A DNA stretch of 17,438 bases from Clostridiaceae bacterium (lineage in GTDB: Bacteria; Bacillota; Clostridia; Oscillospirales; Acutalibacteraceae): assembly GCA_016292705.1 (NCBI GenBank), contig JAEDHZ010000007.1:1-17438 (forward strand), written 5' to 3'. Under the pieces are notes generated by a model. The model was not told the origin of the DNA. It did not search any database and saw only the letters and a program-made list of their open reading frames with translations. Positions within the stretch are counted from its first letter, which is position 1. Each line of letters begins with the position of its first letter. Positions 8,201 through 13,823 of this stretch are shown in pieces. Both the position numbers and the translations under genes were made by a program.

Positions 8201-10886
8201 TGAACAGACCTGCACCGCCGGAAAGTATACCGTATATTCCTGTTCTAATGCAGATTGCAATTATGAGAGCTTTAAGCTTGCGACCGGCGAAGAGGGCAAG
8301 GCTCTCGGCCATGACTTCTCCGTTGAAAAGAACATCATTCCGGCAACCTGCGAAGTTGACGGTTCAAAGGTTATGAAGTGTTCCCGTTGCGAGGAAACCG
8401 AAACAACCGTTCTTCCGAAGATCGGTCATAACTTTGTTGCAAAGGATACTGTTCCCGCAACCTGCACATCAAGCGGATATACCGTGATTTGTTGTGACAA
8501 TGCCGGCTGCGACAAAACATATAACGAATATGATGAAAGCAAGCCTGCCCTCGGACATCAGTGGGGTGCGTGGACTATTGTTACTCCGTCAACAAATACC
8601 GAAAAGGGTTCAATGGTTCGTTCCTGCACAGAAGCTGGCTGCACCGCAACCGAAACCGTTGAGATTCCTGCCGGCGGCCACAGCTTTGTTGGTGCAGTCG
8701 GAGAGGTTGTAACTGCGGCAACCTGCCACAGCGAAGGTGTAACAAAGTATACCTGCACAGCAGAACATCTTGATGAAAATTCAAATGCAATTCCCTGCGG
8801 CGTAACAATCAATGTTGCAACTGCAAAGATTCCGCACAATCTTCGCACATCAGTTACTTATCCCAAATGTGAGCGCAAGCTTAACGAAGACGGAACATAT
8901 ACCGATGTTTTCAAAGCCGGTGAAGTTAAAGTTTACTGCATCAACCAGGGTTGCACCTATGTTGATGAAACAGCTTCATTTGTTCTTGCTGCTCCGAGCG
9001 ATCATAACTGGAGTGAATATCAGACCGTTAAGGAAGCTACCTGCTCATCAAACGGTAAGAAAGTAAGATACTGCAAAAACTGCGGTGTTGCCGATTATGT
9101 TGACATTCCCGCAACCGGAATACACAACTTTGTCCCGAATGTTGTTGAACCCACCTGCGAGGAAAGAGGTTACACAACCTATGCCTGCCTCGGCTGCGGA
9201 GTTACATACAGAGATAACTATGTTGCGGCTCTCGGACATAACCTTGACAACGGTGTTGATGTTCCGGCAACCTGCACAACCTCCGGCGGAACGCTCTATA
9301 CCTGTAAGCGTGTATACAAAACCGAAACGAACATAGACGGTGAAGTGGTATATGTCGACACCCCCTGCGGATACACCAAGTTTGTTGAAGATCCTGCAAG
9401 ACCTGCTTTCGGTCACAGCTTCTGTGATTGGAAATATGTTGAGCATCCCACCGATGCAGATGCCTGCGCAAAGTGGCGTGAGTGCATGAACCCCGGATGC
9501 ACATATTCCGAATATGAAAAGGGAGCAGGAGCAGAACACGAGGGAGCAGACGGAATCAATGCTTATTATAAGGTCACATATTATAATGAGTGGATAACTG
9601 ATTCGTATGAGACCATCACAACAAATAAGCTCACTCAGAAGCCTCCGATGCAGTATACTCAGCTTGCTGATACTTTCAAAACAAAGGAACTTGCTTCAAT
9701 CTATGTTCTCAAGAACACTGAGGCACTTTATCCTGTCAAGAGTACGCCGAAACGCGAAAAGACAAGAGAGTATGGCGATTATACCTTTGAGGGCTGGACG
9801 GAACTCAAGGGACAGCAGGCTTTCGGGGTACTTGAGGTTGACGAAACCAACACGGTTCTCAATCCGATTCCGGACGGAGTTCTTGCAAACACTGCAAAAA
9901 TTACAAAGAATACCGATCTCTATGCAGTCTTCAGATGCAGAGAGGTATATTACGATGTAACATTCTTCAACGGTGACGGCCGCCAGCTCACGGTTATTGA
10001 AAAGGTTCTCCACGGTCACAGTGCCGAATATCCGGATTACCTTATCAAGCCGTATCGCCCGGAGGACAATTACTATAAGTATGAGTTCAAGGGTTGGAGC
10101 TATGACTGGTCACATATTTATGAAAACACCGGTGTCTTTGCCGAGTTCAATCAGGTCAAGAAGAAATTTGTTCTTGTTTATCATGACTGGGACGGCACAG
10201 AGCTTGGAAGAGAAGATATTACCTACGGTGCAAAAGCTCAGAATGTACCGACTGTAAAGGGCAGACCTGAAGATAACACTTATATCTACACTTTCCTCAA
10301 CAAGTGGGTTCTCCATAATGGTGTTGAAGCGGATGTCAATAACTTTACAAGCATTTATGACGGAGCAAAAGAGGGTGCAGAAATTCATGTATTTGCAAAG
10401 TATGCACAGCGCAAGAAGGTTTACATAATCAACTTTGGCGTTCTTGATCCGTTCGGTCAGAATCTCGGCGATGCAAAGATTCAGATTACCAACAGCAAGG
10501 GTCAGCTCATAGCTTCCGGAACAACGGATGTTAACGGCGATGCAAGCATCACCGTTGATTACAGCAGCGTATACGGCGTTACTATCGTAAGAGGTAACTA
10601 TTGGATTGAAGGAACATTCACGCTTGATCCTTTCAATCCCGGAACAATAGCCGCTGCAAAGGTTGCAGGCCAGAACAACACCTATCAGATTCTTGTTCAG
10701 CTTGAAAACAACACCGATAATCCGGACAGTCCGGAGGACAGACAGTGCAACTGTATCTGCCACACATTCTTTGGCGGAATGTGGATTACTATTCTGAATC
10801 TTCTCTACAGAGTGTTCAAGATCAAGCATGTTTGCTGCTATGACATGTTTGTTGCTCACGGAGATAAGCTTGCTTACACAGCATAA
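5262..10886 (+). CDS. Giant secreted protein with ~22 Cys/His modules, InlB-like repeats and Cys-rich C-terminal tail
   Basis: This 1874-residue protein starts at ATG 5262, nine bases after AAGGAGG; the adjacent TTG 5259 is less likely. Layout: signal peptide 1-35 (basic KKFLRTGKK, hydrophobic core, ASA before VDAG); an unassigned beta-rich region ~36-355; an InlB/Listeria-Bacteroides-type repeat 359-436 (YTVSFDANGG to YYAQW) and a degenerate copy to ~508; about 22 Cys/His modules 510-1426; three more beta repeats ~1435-1714; a Cna-B/carboxypeptidase-regulatory-like domain ~1720-1790 (TDVNGDASITV); and a tail with CNCICH at 1829-1834 and CC at 1858-1859. There is no LPXTG motif or choline/SLH repeat. 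The architecture suggests a cell-surface adhesin or stalk; function and ligand are unknown. It is transcribed alone, between its own promoter and terminator. Confidence 0.93.
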   Translation: MKKFLRTGKKTLSVFLALLMAFTALVFAAPQNASAVDAGKYYVRVTCLNDNAKDAKGSYTAPWQDSTGGYAVDGDYSDARNSNGRTSFNSGCGYTIFYTKADGTEDYVTKDLETFVYKDYGTEGTTETFVTACNGFPTKLQYYNSESDGVSAFISEWHIQKIEVASKSDMSDAQTLWAGNFGVDSKTSAYIGYIYLGSDGKTYLSKPKTGTTGTWEDSTKPGYDSRWGTPVPSSLNWVSASENNLTISAGSTTVNRAFKFSVLDQYGVVMSTSALQSASAEPQVTVSATNFGAVSSATGADLYYSFSDSTDNYTATVYARPTLKSLTQGVNSYEVTVNVSIPGRGISESKTFTIYDPKYTVSFDANGGEALAPSSTQVYYGESLDSQAALDGTSNYPVGGTYAGHSWLGLFDERSGGSAMDPTAAVTAAKTYYAQWDENTYVVVFLDKEGKCVDVQYVPYGENADGAAAAAKVEKISTADKHFTFNTWNQNINGVSANKIVNAVYDEAAHSFGAGKAVAANCQHAAGTEYTCSVCEYKKIETSSSVLGDHTLTDLIEDVAPTCTDDGKGHRECTVCGAIVEADIAIPALGHSYKLEVTAPATCTAEGERTLTCTVCGVVETEVIPKTQHNYAVKSHGDATCEHSDYDVMECTVCGDTYNKYIGMASIDHNWTESYDISTGILTLTCSVCSTVKTVDIGADLENFIKATVTTNPTCKEDGIVTVTAGAKSYTVTIRKEDIAHKFETAVTEATCEADGKILNICSVCGYKDEVNAKVIAKLGHNLEEAITTAATCTTVGVKTFTCTRCDYTRTENIAATGHKKSDVVLNCTSGGEINCANCGVKLADIPARDHDYSGAVRFDPEATCSTNGVKYTKCAYCEAERAQFVDKLPHDFASSEWEDIVPATCGAKGVQKRKCANCDAVELRETDALAHVIVTESDIAATCIKAGQKIEKCSRTGCDYVNTTVTQPTGHALGGGVVYEQTCTAGKYTVYSCSNADCNYESFKLATGEEGKALGHDFSVEKNIIPATCEVDGSKVMKCSRCEETETTVLPKIGHNFVAKDTVPATCTSSGYTVICCDNAGCDKTYNEYDESKPALGHQWGAWTIVTPSTNTEKGSMVRSCTEAGCTATETVEIPAGGHSFVGAVGEVVTAATCHSEGVTKYTCTAEHLDENSNAIPCGVTINVATAKIPHNLRTSVTYPKCERKLNEDGTYTDVFKAGEVKVYCINQGCTYVDETASFVLAAPSDHNWSEYQTVKEATCSSNGKKVRYCKNCGVADYVDIPATGIHNFVPNVVEPTCEERGYTTYACLGCGVTYRDNYVAALGHNLDNGVDVPATCTTSGGTLYTCKRVYKTETNIDGEVVYVDTPCGYTKFVEDPARPAFGHSFCDWKYVEHPTDADACAKWRECMNPGCTYSEYEKGAGAEHEGADGINAYYKVTYYNEWITDSYETITTNKLTQKPPMQYTQLADTFKTKELASIYVLKNTEALYPVKSTPKREKTREYGDYTFEGWTELKGQQAFGVLEVDETNTVLNPIPDGVLANTAKITKNTDLYAVFRCREVYYDVTFFNGDGRQLTVIEKVLHGHSAEYPDYLIKPYRPEDNYYKYEFKGWSYDWSHIYENTGVFAEFNQVKKKFVLVYHDWDGTELGREDITYGAKAQNVPTVKGRPEDNTYIYTFLNKWVLHNGVEADVNNFTSIYDGAKEGAEIHVFAKYAQRKKVYIINFGVLDPFGQNLGDAKIQITNSKGQLIASGTTDVNGDASITVDYSSVYGVTIVRGNYWIEGTFTLDPFNPGTIAAAKVAGQNNTYQILVQLENNTDNPDSPEDRQCNCICHTFFGGMWITILNLLYRVFKIKHVCCYDMFVAHGDKLAYTA
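6336..6569 (+). repeat. InlB B-repeat-like (Listeria-Bacteroides repeat) domain in the giant protein
   Basis: It encodes residues 359-436, opening with YTVSFDANGG and closing with KTYYAQW, the hallmark ends of PF09479-type beta repeats found in adhesins and internalins. A degenerate second copy (YVVVFLDKEG to IVNAVYDE) follows up to the first Cys/His module. Confidence 0.8.
6789..9539 (+). repeat. Array of ~22 degenerate Cys/His modules (protein-level tandem repeat)
   Basis: It encodes residues 510-1426. The unit is about 37-45 residues: H, ~10 residues, PATC or ATC, three residues, G, ~5 residues, a Cys pair, ~10-12 residues, then GH, which begins the next unit. I count 13 units with CX2C, six with CX4C (all ending GC or DC, as in CTEAGC, CDNAGC, CMNPGC), two with long loops between the cysteines (13 and 20 residues, ~8754 and ~9303), and one (~7380-7480) that lost the pair. 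The first Cys is missing in two units. The set C, C, C, H could bind a metal or form disulfides. At DNA level the units are well diverged, so they are not recent copies. Confidence 0.85.
9564..10403 (+). repeat. Three large beta-type (InlB/MucBP-like) repeats
   Basis: Residues ~1435-1557, 1563-1629 and 1636-1714 each begin with an aromatic beta strand (YYKVTYYNEW, YYDVTFFNGDG, KFVLVYHDWDG), carry a Y-x-F-x-x-W strand (YTFEGWTEL, YEFKGWSYD, YTFLNKWVL), and end in a LYAVF, GVFAEF or HVFAKY strand. This is the InlB B-repeat/MucBP pattern seen in surface adhesins. The first copy is longer, with a Lys/Thr-rich insertion. Confidence 0.7.
10731..10883 (+). other. Cys-rich C-terminal tail, candidate surface-retention signal
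   Basis: The last ~51 residues read PEDRQ, then C-x-C-x-C-H (1829-1834), about 20 hydrophobic/aromatic residues (FFGGMWITILNLLYRVF), a basic KIKH, then CC and VAHG. I recall similar endings (CxCxCH, hydrophobic helix, basic residues, CxCG..H) on other large secreted proteins of gut Clostridia, but cannot verify that here. The order hydrophobic-then-basic resembles a sorting signal without LPXTG. Confidence 0.5.
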
Positions 10887-10893
10887 TCAACCA

Positions 10894-10923
10894 AAAAGAG
10901 GGCTGCCGCTGTAGCCCTCTTTT
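10894..10923 (+). terminator. Rho-independent terminator of the giant gene
   Basis: An 11-bp perfect stem, AAAAGAGGGCT (10894-10904) with AGCCCTCTTTT (10913-10923), encloses an 8-base loop and begins seven bases after the stop codon. The A and T arms make it usable in both directions. Confidence 0.93.
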
Positions 10924-11079
10924 AGTTTCATTATTTTTCAGATTGAAATAGTTGTAACAAAAATATACAAATATCGATGAAATGTATCATTTTTTATACA
11001 TTGTTTTTAATATGTTCATGAATATTCACACAGATGATGCTACTATTTAGATGATATTATGACAATCGGAGGGAATGAG
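10924..11079 (+). promoter_or_regulatory. AT-rich intergenic region with inverted repeats and a possible extended -10
   Basis: It contains AATGTAT/ATACATT (10981-10987 with 10996-11002), a palindrome TTCATGAA (11015-11022), and TGCTACTAT (11038-11046), an extended -10-like element with no clear -35. The 9-mer ATGTATCAT at 10982 also occurs at 5014, near the giant gene's transcription start. Promoter assignment for the small ORF is tentative. Confidence 0.35.
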
Positions 11080-11181
11080 ATGAATCTTTCTATCAAAACA
11101 ATCCTTGAAATCATCAATATGCTTATGGGAATTTTAAAAGGGCTTCTTGCCGGACAGAAGGATAATCCTTTTGAAGAGTAA
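11080..11181 (+). CDS. 33-residue small protein, amphipathic helix, function unknown
   Basis: ATG 11080 follows GGAGGG (11068-11073) by six bases, an excellent RBS, and the frame closes at TAA 11179-11181. A second ATG at 11075 hits a stop at once. The product has an N-terminal stretch dense in Ile, Leu and Met (TILEIINMLMGILKGLLAG) with K6, E10 and K20 spaced along it, then a polar end (QKDNPFEE). This looks like a membrane-active or helix-packing peptide. A hairpin follows 12 bases after the stop, making it a compact unit between the giant surface protein and the acetyltransferase. No family is recognised; a real gene is likely on RBS and composition, but not proven. Confidence 0.6.
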   Translation: MNLSIKTILEIINMLMGILKGLLAGQKDNPFEE

Positions 11182-11193
11182 TTCTGAGAGAAT

Positions 11194-11230
11194 AAAAGCT
11201 GTCCTTAGGGTAATCCCCGGGGCAGCTTTT
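11194..11230 (+). terminator. Nested hairpin, terminator or attenuator
   Basis: AAAAGCTGTCC (11194-11204) pairs with GGGCAGCTTTT (11220-11230) with one wobble; inside is a second small stem, GGG-TAAT-CCC. It ends in TTTT and lies 12 bases upstream of the acetyltransferase RBS, so it would stop small-ORF transcripts or attenuate read-through into the next gene. Confidence 0.7.
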
Positions 11231-11256
11231 CCTTGTTTATACGGAGGTGAAGTCTG

Positions 11257-11784
11257 ATGATCAGAAAAGCCGTTGAAAACGATCTTGACCGGATTTCCGG
11301 AATATACAACGAAATCCATGAGGAAGAAAAAGCAAAACGACTGACTGTCGGCTGGCAAAGCGGTATATACCCTGTCAGAGCAACAGCTGAATCTGCACTC
11401 AAAAGAGGAGAACTTTTTGTTTTTGAAGAAGGCTCAAAGGTGCTTGCGTCCGCAATCATCAATCAGAATCAGGTTGATGTTTATAAGGACGGAAAATGGC
11501 TGTATAACGCACCGGACAGCAGCGTTATGGTGCTACACACTTTGACCGTTTCTCCGAAAGCGGGAAAGCGTGGAATCGGAAAGGCATTTGTTGCTTTTTA
11601 TGAAGCGTATGCAAGGGAGAACGGTTGCACTGTGATGCGTATTGATACCAACGAAAAAAACATTGTTGCACGCTCGTTTTATCAAAAGCTCGGATTCAGG
11701 GAGGCGGGAATTGTTCCCTGTGTTTTTAACGGAATACCGGGTGTTAACCTTGTTCTGCTTGAAAAATCGGTATCTTCAGATTGA
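11257..11784 (+). CDS. GNAT-family N-acetyltransferase
   Basis: A 175-residue protein with the GNAT layout: IRKAVENDLDRISGIYNEI at the N-terminus, a beta-4 strand and acetyl-CoA pyrophosphate loop in LHTLTVSPKAGKRGIGKA (94-111), and the C-terminal NIVARSFYQKLGF (135-147) typical of motif B. Acetyl-CoA is the expected donor; the acceptor is unknown. ATG 11257 is six bases after GGAGGTGA, an unusually strong RBS. Because a hairpin separates it from the 33-codon ORF, it relies either on read-through or on a promoter I could not identify. It converges with the HAD gene on the opposite strand. Confidence 0.88.
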   Translation: MIRKAVENDLDRISGIYNEIHEEEKAKRLTVGWQSGIYPVRATAESALKRGELFVFEEGSKVLASAIINQNQVDVYKDGKWLYNAPDSSVMVLHTLTVSPKAGKRGIGKAFVAFYEAYARENGCTVMRIDTNEKNIVARSFYQKLGFREAGIVPCVFNGIPGVNLVLLEKSVSSD

Positions 11785-11795
11785 AAAGAAAAAAC

Positions 11796-11842
11796 AGGGT
11801 GTCTCCTTGCGCAATCATTGCAGATTCGCAAGGGGACACCCT
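11796..11842. terminator. Bidirectional terminator between convergent genes
   Basis: A 16-bp stem, AGGGTGTCTCCTTGCG (11796-11811) with CGCAAGGGGACACCCT (11827-11842), has one wobble and a 15-base loop that holds its own CAAT/ATTG mini-stem. On the plus strand only TTTCT follows. On the minus strand a long T-rich run follows (complement of 11784-11794), so it terminates the HAD gene most efficiently and also serves the acetyltransferase. Confidence 0.9.
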
Positions 11843-11864
11843 TTCTGATAGTAGTCCGATCTCT

Positions 11865-12434
11865 TTATTTTATCTGTGTAATTTTGTTCTTTTTGACCAT
11901 GAAAACACGCTTTGCAAACGGGAAAAGGAATTCATCGTTGATTGAATCGGTGTAAAAATCATCAATTACGCCGTCAGGAAAAGCCTCACGGAAGCAGGAA
12001 ATTTTGCCCTCGCGGAAGCATGCCCTTCTGATCTCGCCGGTTTTGATGTCAAAATCGGTTGCAATCAGGTGACGGACGCCTATGCGCTCACAGATATCGT
12101 GCATCATAAACTCCGGAGAGGCAGTAATGATAACATCGTCATCACGGTGAATCTCTTTGTAAAAGGGCTTAATCTGTTTTTCGTGCCGATCCCAGAAGCC
12201 TTTGACGAGTGGCATGAGATTAACATTGTTGTTTGAAAAGTATTCAGTAATCTTTTTTGCGTAGTTATTCATGAAATCATCAAATGTGATGGCGCCTTTT
12301 TCATATTTCAGAACAGTTTTAATGATTCCCGGAATGAACTTGATAATACCTATATCGTGTCTGAGATAGGAAAAGATAAATTCAAGCGAGCTTTCGCCGT
12401 CATAAATTGTTTCGTCAAAGTCATAAACATTCAT
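11865..12434 (-). CDS. HAD-superfamily phosphatase (SerB-like, HAD-IB)
   Basis: A 189-residue protein from the start at 12434, which has AAGGAGAGG just upstream; an upstream in-frame ATG at 12494 lies inside the preceding gene and is not used here. Motif I is YDFDETIYDG with nucleophile D5 and acid/base D7. Motif II is VIITASPEF (Ser106). The basic residue of motif III is probably K144 (REGKISCF), and motif IV is YTDSINDEF (D163, D167). The helical region between I and II (~15-95) forms the cap. Family members act on phosphoserine or small phosphate esters; the substrate here is unknown. It lies 43 bases downstream of the PfoR-like gene, likely in one transcript. Confidence 0.88.
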   Translation of the reverse strand: MNVYDFDETIYDGESSLEFIFSYLRHDIGIIKFIPGIIKTVLKYEKGAITFDDFMNNYAKKITEYFSNNNVNLMPLVKGFWDRHEKQIKPFYKEIHRDDDVIITASPEFMMHDICERIGVRHLIATDFDIKTGEIRRACFREGKISCFREAFPDGVIDDFYTDSINDEFLFPFAKRVFMVKKNKITQIK

Positions 12435-12477
12435 ATTGCCTCTCCTTGTTGAGGAAAATATTGCATCAGTGAAAAGG

Positions 12478-13491
12478 TCAGCTTTCGGCTGCAAGTTTCA
12501 GGTATTCATCCTTCACAAGACCGATTTTTTTGAACAGCAGGTGCAAAAGGATTGAAAGAACTGCCGGAGCAACAATGTGCATGAGAACAATGAGAAGTAT
12601 GGACTTCAGCGAACCGAAGCTTTCACTCATTGCGCTGAATGCTCCGAACTGACCAACAAGTCCGCTCGTACCCATACCGGCGCCCGTTGCTGTATTCGTC
12701 ATTTTCAGAACGCAGGTTGAAACGGGGCCGAGAATTGCACCTGAAAGGGTGGGAGCGAGAAGAATCTGAGGACGCTTCATAATGTTTCCGAACTGGAGCA
12801 TACTTGTTCCGAGTCCCTGAGAAAGGAGACCGCCGACACCGTTGGCTTTATAGCTTGTTACGGCAAAACCGACCATCTGGGCAGCGCAGCCAACGGCTGC
12901 TGCACCTGCCGCAATTCCGTCAATGCCGAGCATTATGCAAAGAGCGGCGGAGCTTATCGGAGCGGTGAGAGCGAGGCCGACAAGGGTTGCAACCGTGATA
13001 CCCATCGGGAAGGGATGAAGCTGTGTTGCGGCATTAATAACAGAGCCGAGCCAGGTCATGAACTGCGAAAGATAGGGACCGACAAACATTCCGACAAGTC
13101 CGCCGGAAATGATTGTGACAATTGGAGTTATTACGATGTCAATCTTTGTTTTTCCGGCAACAAGGGATCCGAATTCGTTTGCAACGGTTGCGGAAACAAA
13201 GGCGCCGACCGGACCTCCGACCGAATAGCCGTAGGCACCGGCTGCAATGCAGGAGAAAACAACAAGCGGCTTTGACTTGAGCCCGTGTGCGATTGCGGCA
13301 CCGATTGCTCCTCCGACAACGGGTGAGGAGGCGGAAAGCACTTCGCTGAATTTTGAAAGGAAATCAAGATGCGGAATTTTTGCAAACTGGCTTATTATCA
13401 GGCCGACAATGAGCGATGAAAAAAGGCCGAGAGCCATTGCGCTCATTGCGTCAACAAAGTACCTTTTGAAATATTTTTTCATGGTTTTCAT
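12478..13491 (-). CDS. PTS EIIC-type membrane protein (PTS_EIIC_2 / PfoR-like)
   Basis: A 337-residue polytopic protein with about nine to ten hydrophobic segments, rich in Gly/Ala. Stretches such as SSPVVGGAIGAAIAHGLK, GAYGYSVGGPVGAFVS, HPFPMGITVATLVGLALTAP and TATGAGMGTSGLVGQFGA are characteristic of the PF13303 group, which includes Clostridium perfringens PfoR. No EIIA, EIIB or sugar enzyme lies nearby, so it may be an orphan transporter or sensor rather than a full PTS permease. The start at 13491 has AAAGGA ten bases upstream; a second ATG three codons in is possible. The gene is followed by a HAD phosphatase and preceded by a ~200-base leader from a minus-strand promoter. Confidence 0.88.
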   Translation of the reverse strand: MKTMKKYFKRYFVDAMSAMALGLFSSLIVGLIISQFAKIPHLDFLSKFSEVLSASSPVVGGAIGAAIAHGLKSKPLVVFSCIAAGAYGYSVGGPVGAFVSATVANEFGSLVAGKTKIDIVITPIVTIISGGLVGMFVGPYLSQFMTWLGSVINAATQLHPFPMGITVATLVGLALTAPISSAALCIMLGIDGIAAGAAAVGCAAQMVGFAVTSYKANGVGGLLSQGLGTSMLQFGNIMKRPQILLAPTLSGAILGPVSTCVLKMTNTATGAGMGTSGLVGQFGAFSAMSESFGSLKSILLIVLMHIVAPAVLSILLHLLFKKIGLVKDEYLKLAAES

Positions 13492-13591
13492 TCAATATCA
13501 GTCCTTTTGGCAAAAGTCTGCTGAAAATTATAAATAAATCTCCGACTAATTGAGGGCGCAGAGGTTTACGGATCCTTTTCGTCGATTGAAT

Positions 13592-13621
13592 TTGACAATC
13601 CGGTTAATACTGACATATAAT
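13592..13621 (+). promoter_or_regulatory. Plus-strand promoter inside the PfoR leader
   Basis: TTGACA (13592-13597) and TATAAT (13616-13621) are 18 bases apart, both full consensus. The promoter points right, about 200 bases before the zinc-ribbon gene and antisense to the PfoR-like gene's leader. It lies inside the large inverted repeat at 13595-13634. Confidence 0.55.
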
Positions 13622-13634
13622 CAGCACGGATTGT
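13595..13634. repeat. Inverted repeat spanning a promoter, operator candidate
   Basis: ACAATCCG (13595-13602) and CGGATTGT (13627-13634) are perfect inverted copies; an inner CTGA/TCAG pair (13610-13613, 13621-13624) adds to the symmetry. The left arm overlaps the -35 and the centre overlaps the -10 of the plus-strand promoter. TTTGACAA occurs directly repeated at 13591 and 13634. On the minus strand the same sequence forms a hairpin in the PfoR-like gene's leader. Confidence 0.6.
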
Positions 13635-13698
13635 TTGACAAGGCGGAAAATGCACCGCAACGCTCTGCCATTCCCAATTATTCAAAGATTTAACAGCT

Positions 13699-13727
13699 AT
13701 TATAGACCATGAGATGAAATAAATCAA
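13699..13727 (-). promoter_or_regulatory. Promoter for the PfoR-like/HAD unit
   Basis: Read on the minus strand, TTGATT (13727-13722) and TATAAT (13704-13699) are 17 bases apart. It is ~200 bases upstream of the PfoR-like start, implying a long leader that includes the inverted repeat at 13595-13634. Confidence 0.65.
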
Positions 13728-13747
13728 GTACCGCTTTCGCAGGAATA

Positions 13748-13776
13748 TTGACAAGTTCATCATATTAACCTATAAT
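13748..13776 (+). promoter_or_regulatory. Consensus promoter for the zinc-ribbon/rmlB operon
   Basis: TTGACA (13748-13753) and TATAAT (13771-13776) are exactly 17 bases apart, a perfect sigma-A-type match. Transcription would begin near 13783, about 40 bases before the zinc-ribbon gene. Confidence 0.88.
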
Positions 13777-13823
13777 TAGAGGCAGAATTGAAAATAGTAT
13801 TTTGATATATTTTTGGAGGAAAA

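Noticed and set aside
6780..9540. Periodic GCAACCTGC-type DNA repeats resembling a CRISPR or minisatellite
   Set aside because: The spacing is irregular, the units are diverged and always in frame, and they encode the ATC motif of the protein modules. This is a coding repeat.
10110..10859. 249-residue minus-strand ORF opposite the end of the giant gene
   Set aside because: It has no RBS or domain, and its frame openness is explained by the codon bias of the sense gene.
13566..13763. 65-codon minus-strand ORF in the divergent region
   Set aside because: It overlaps all three promoter signals and the inverted repeat, has only a weak RBS and resembles no family.
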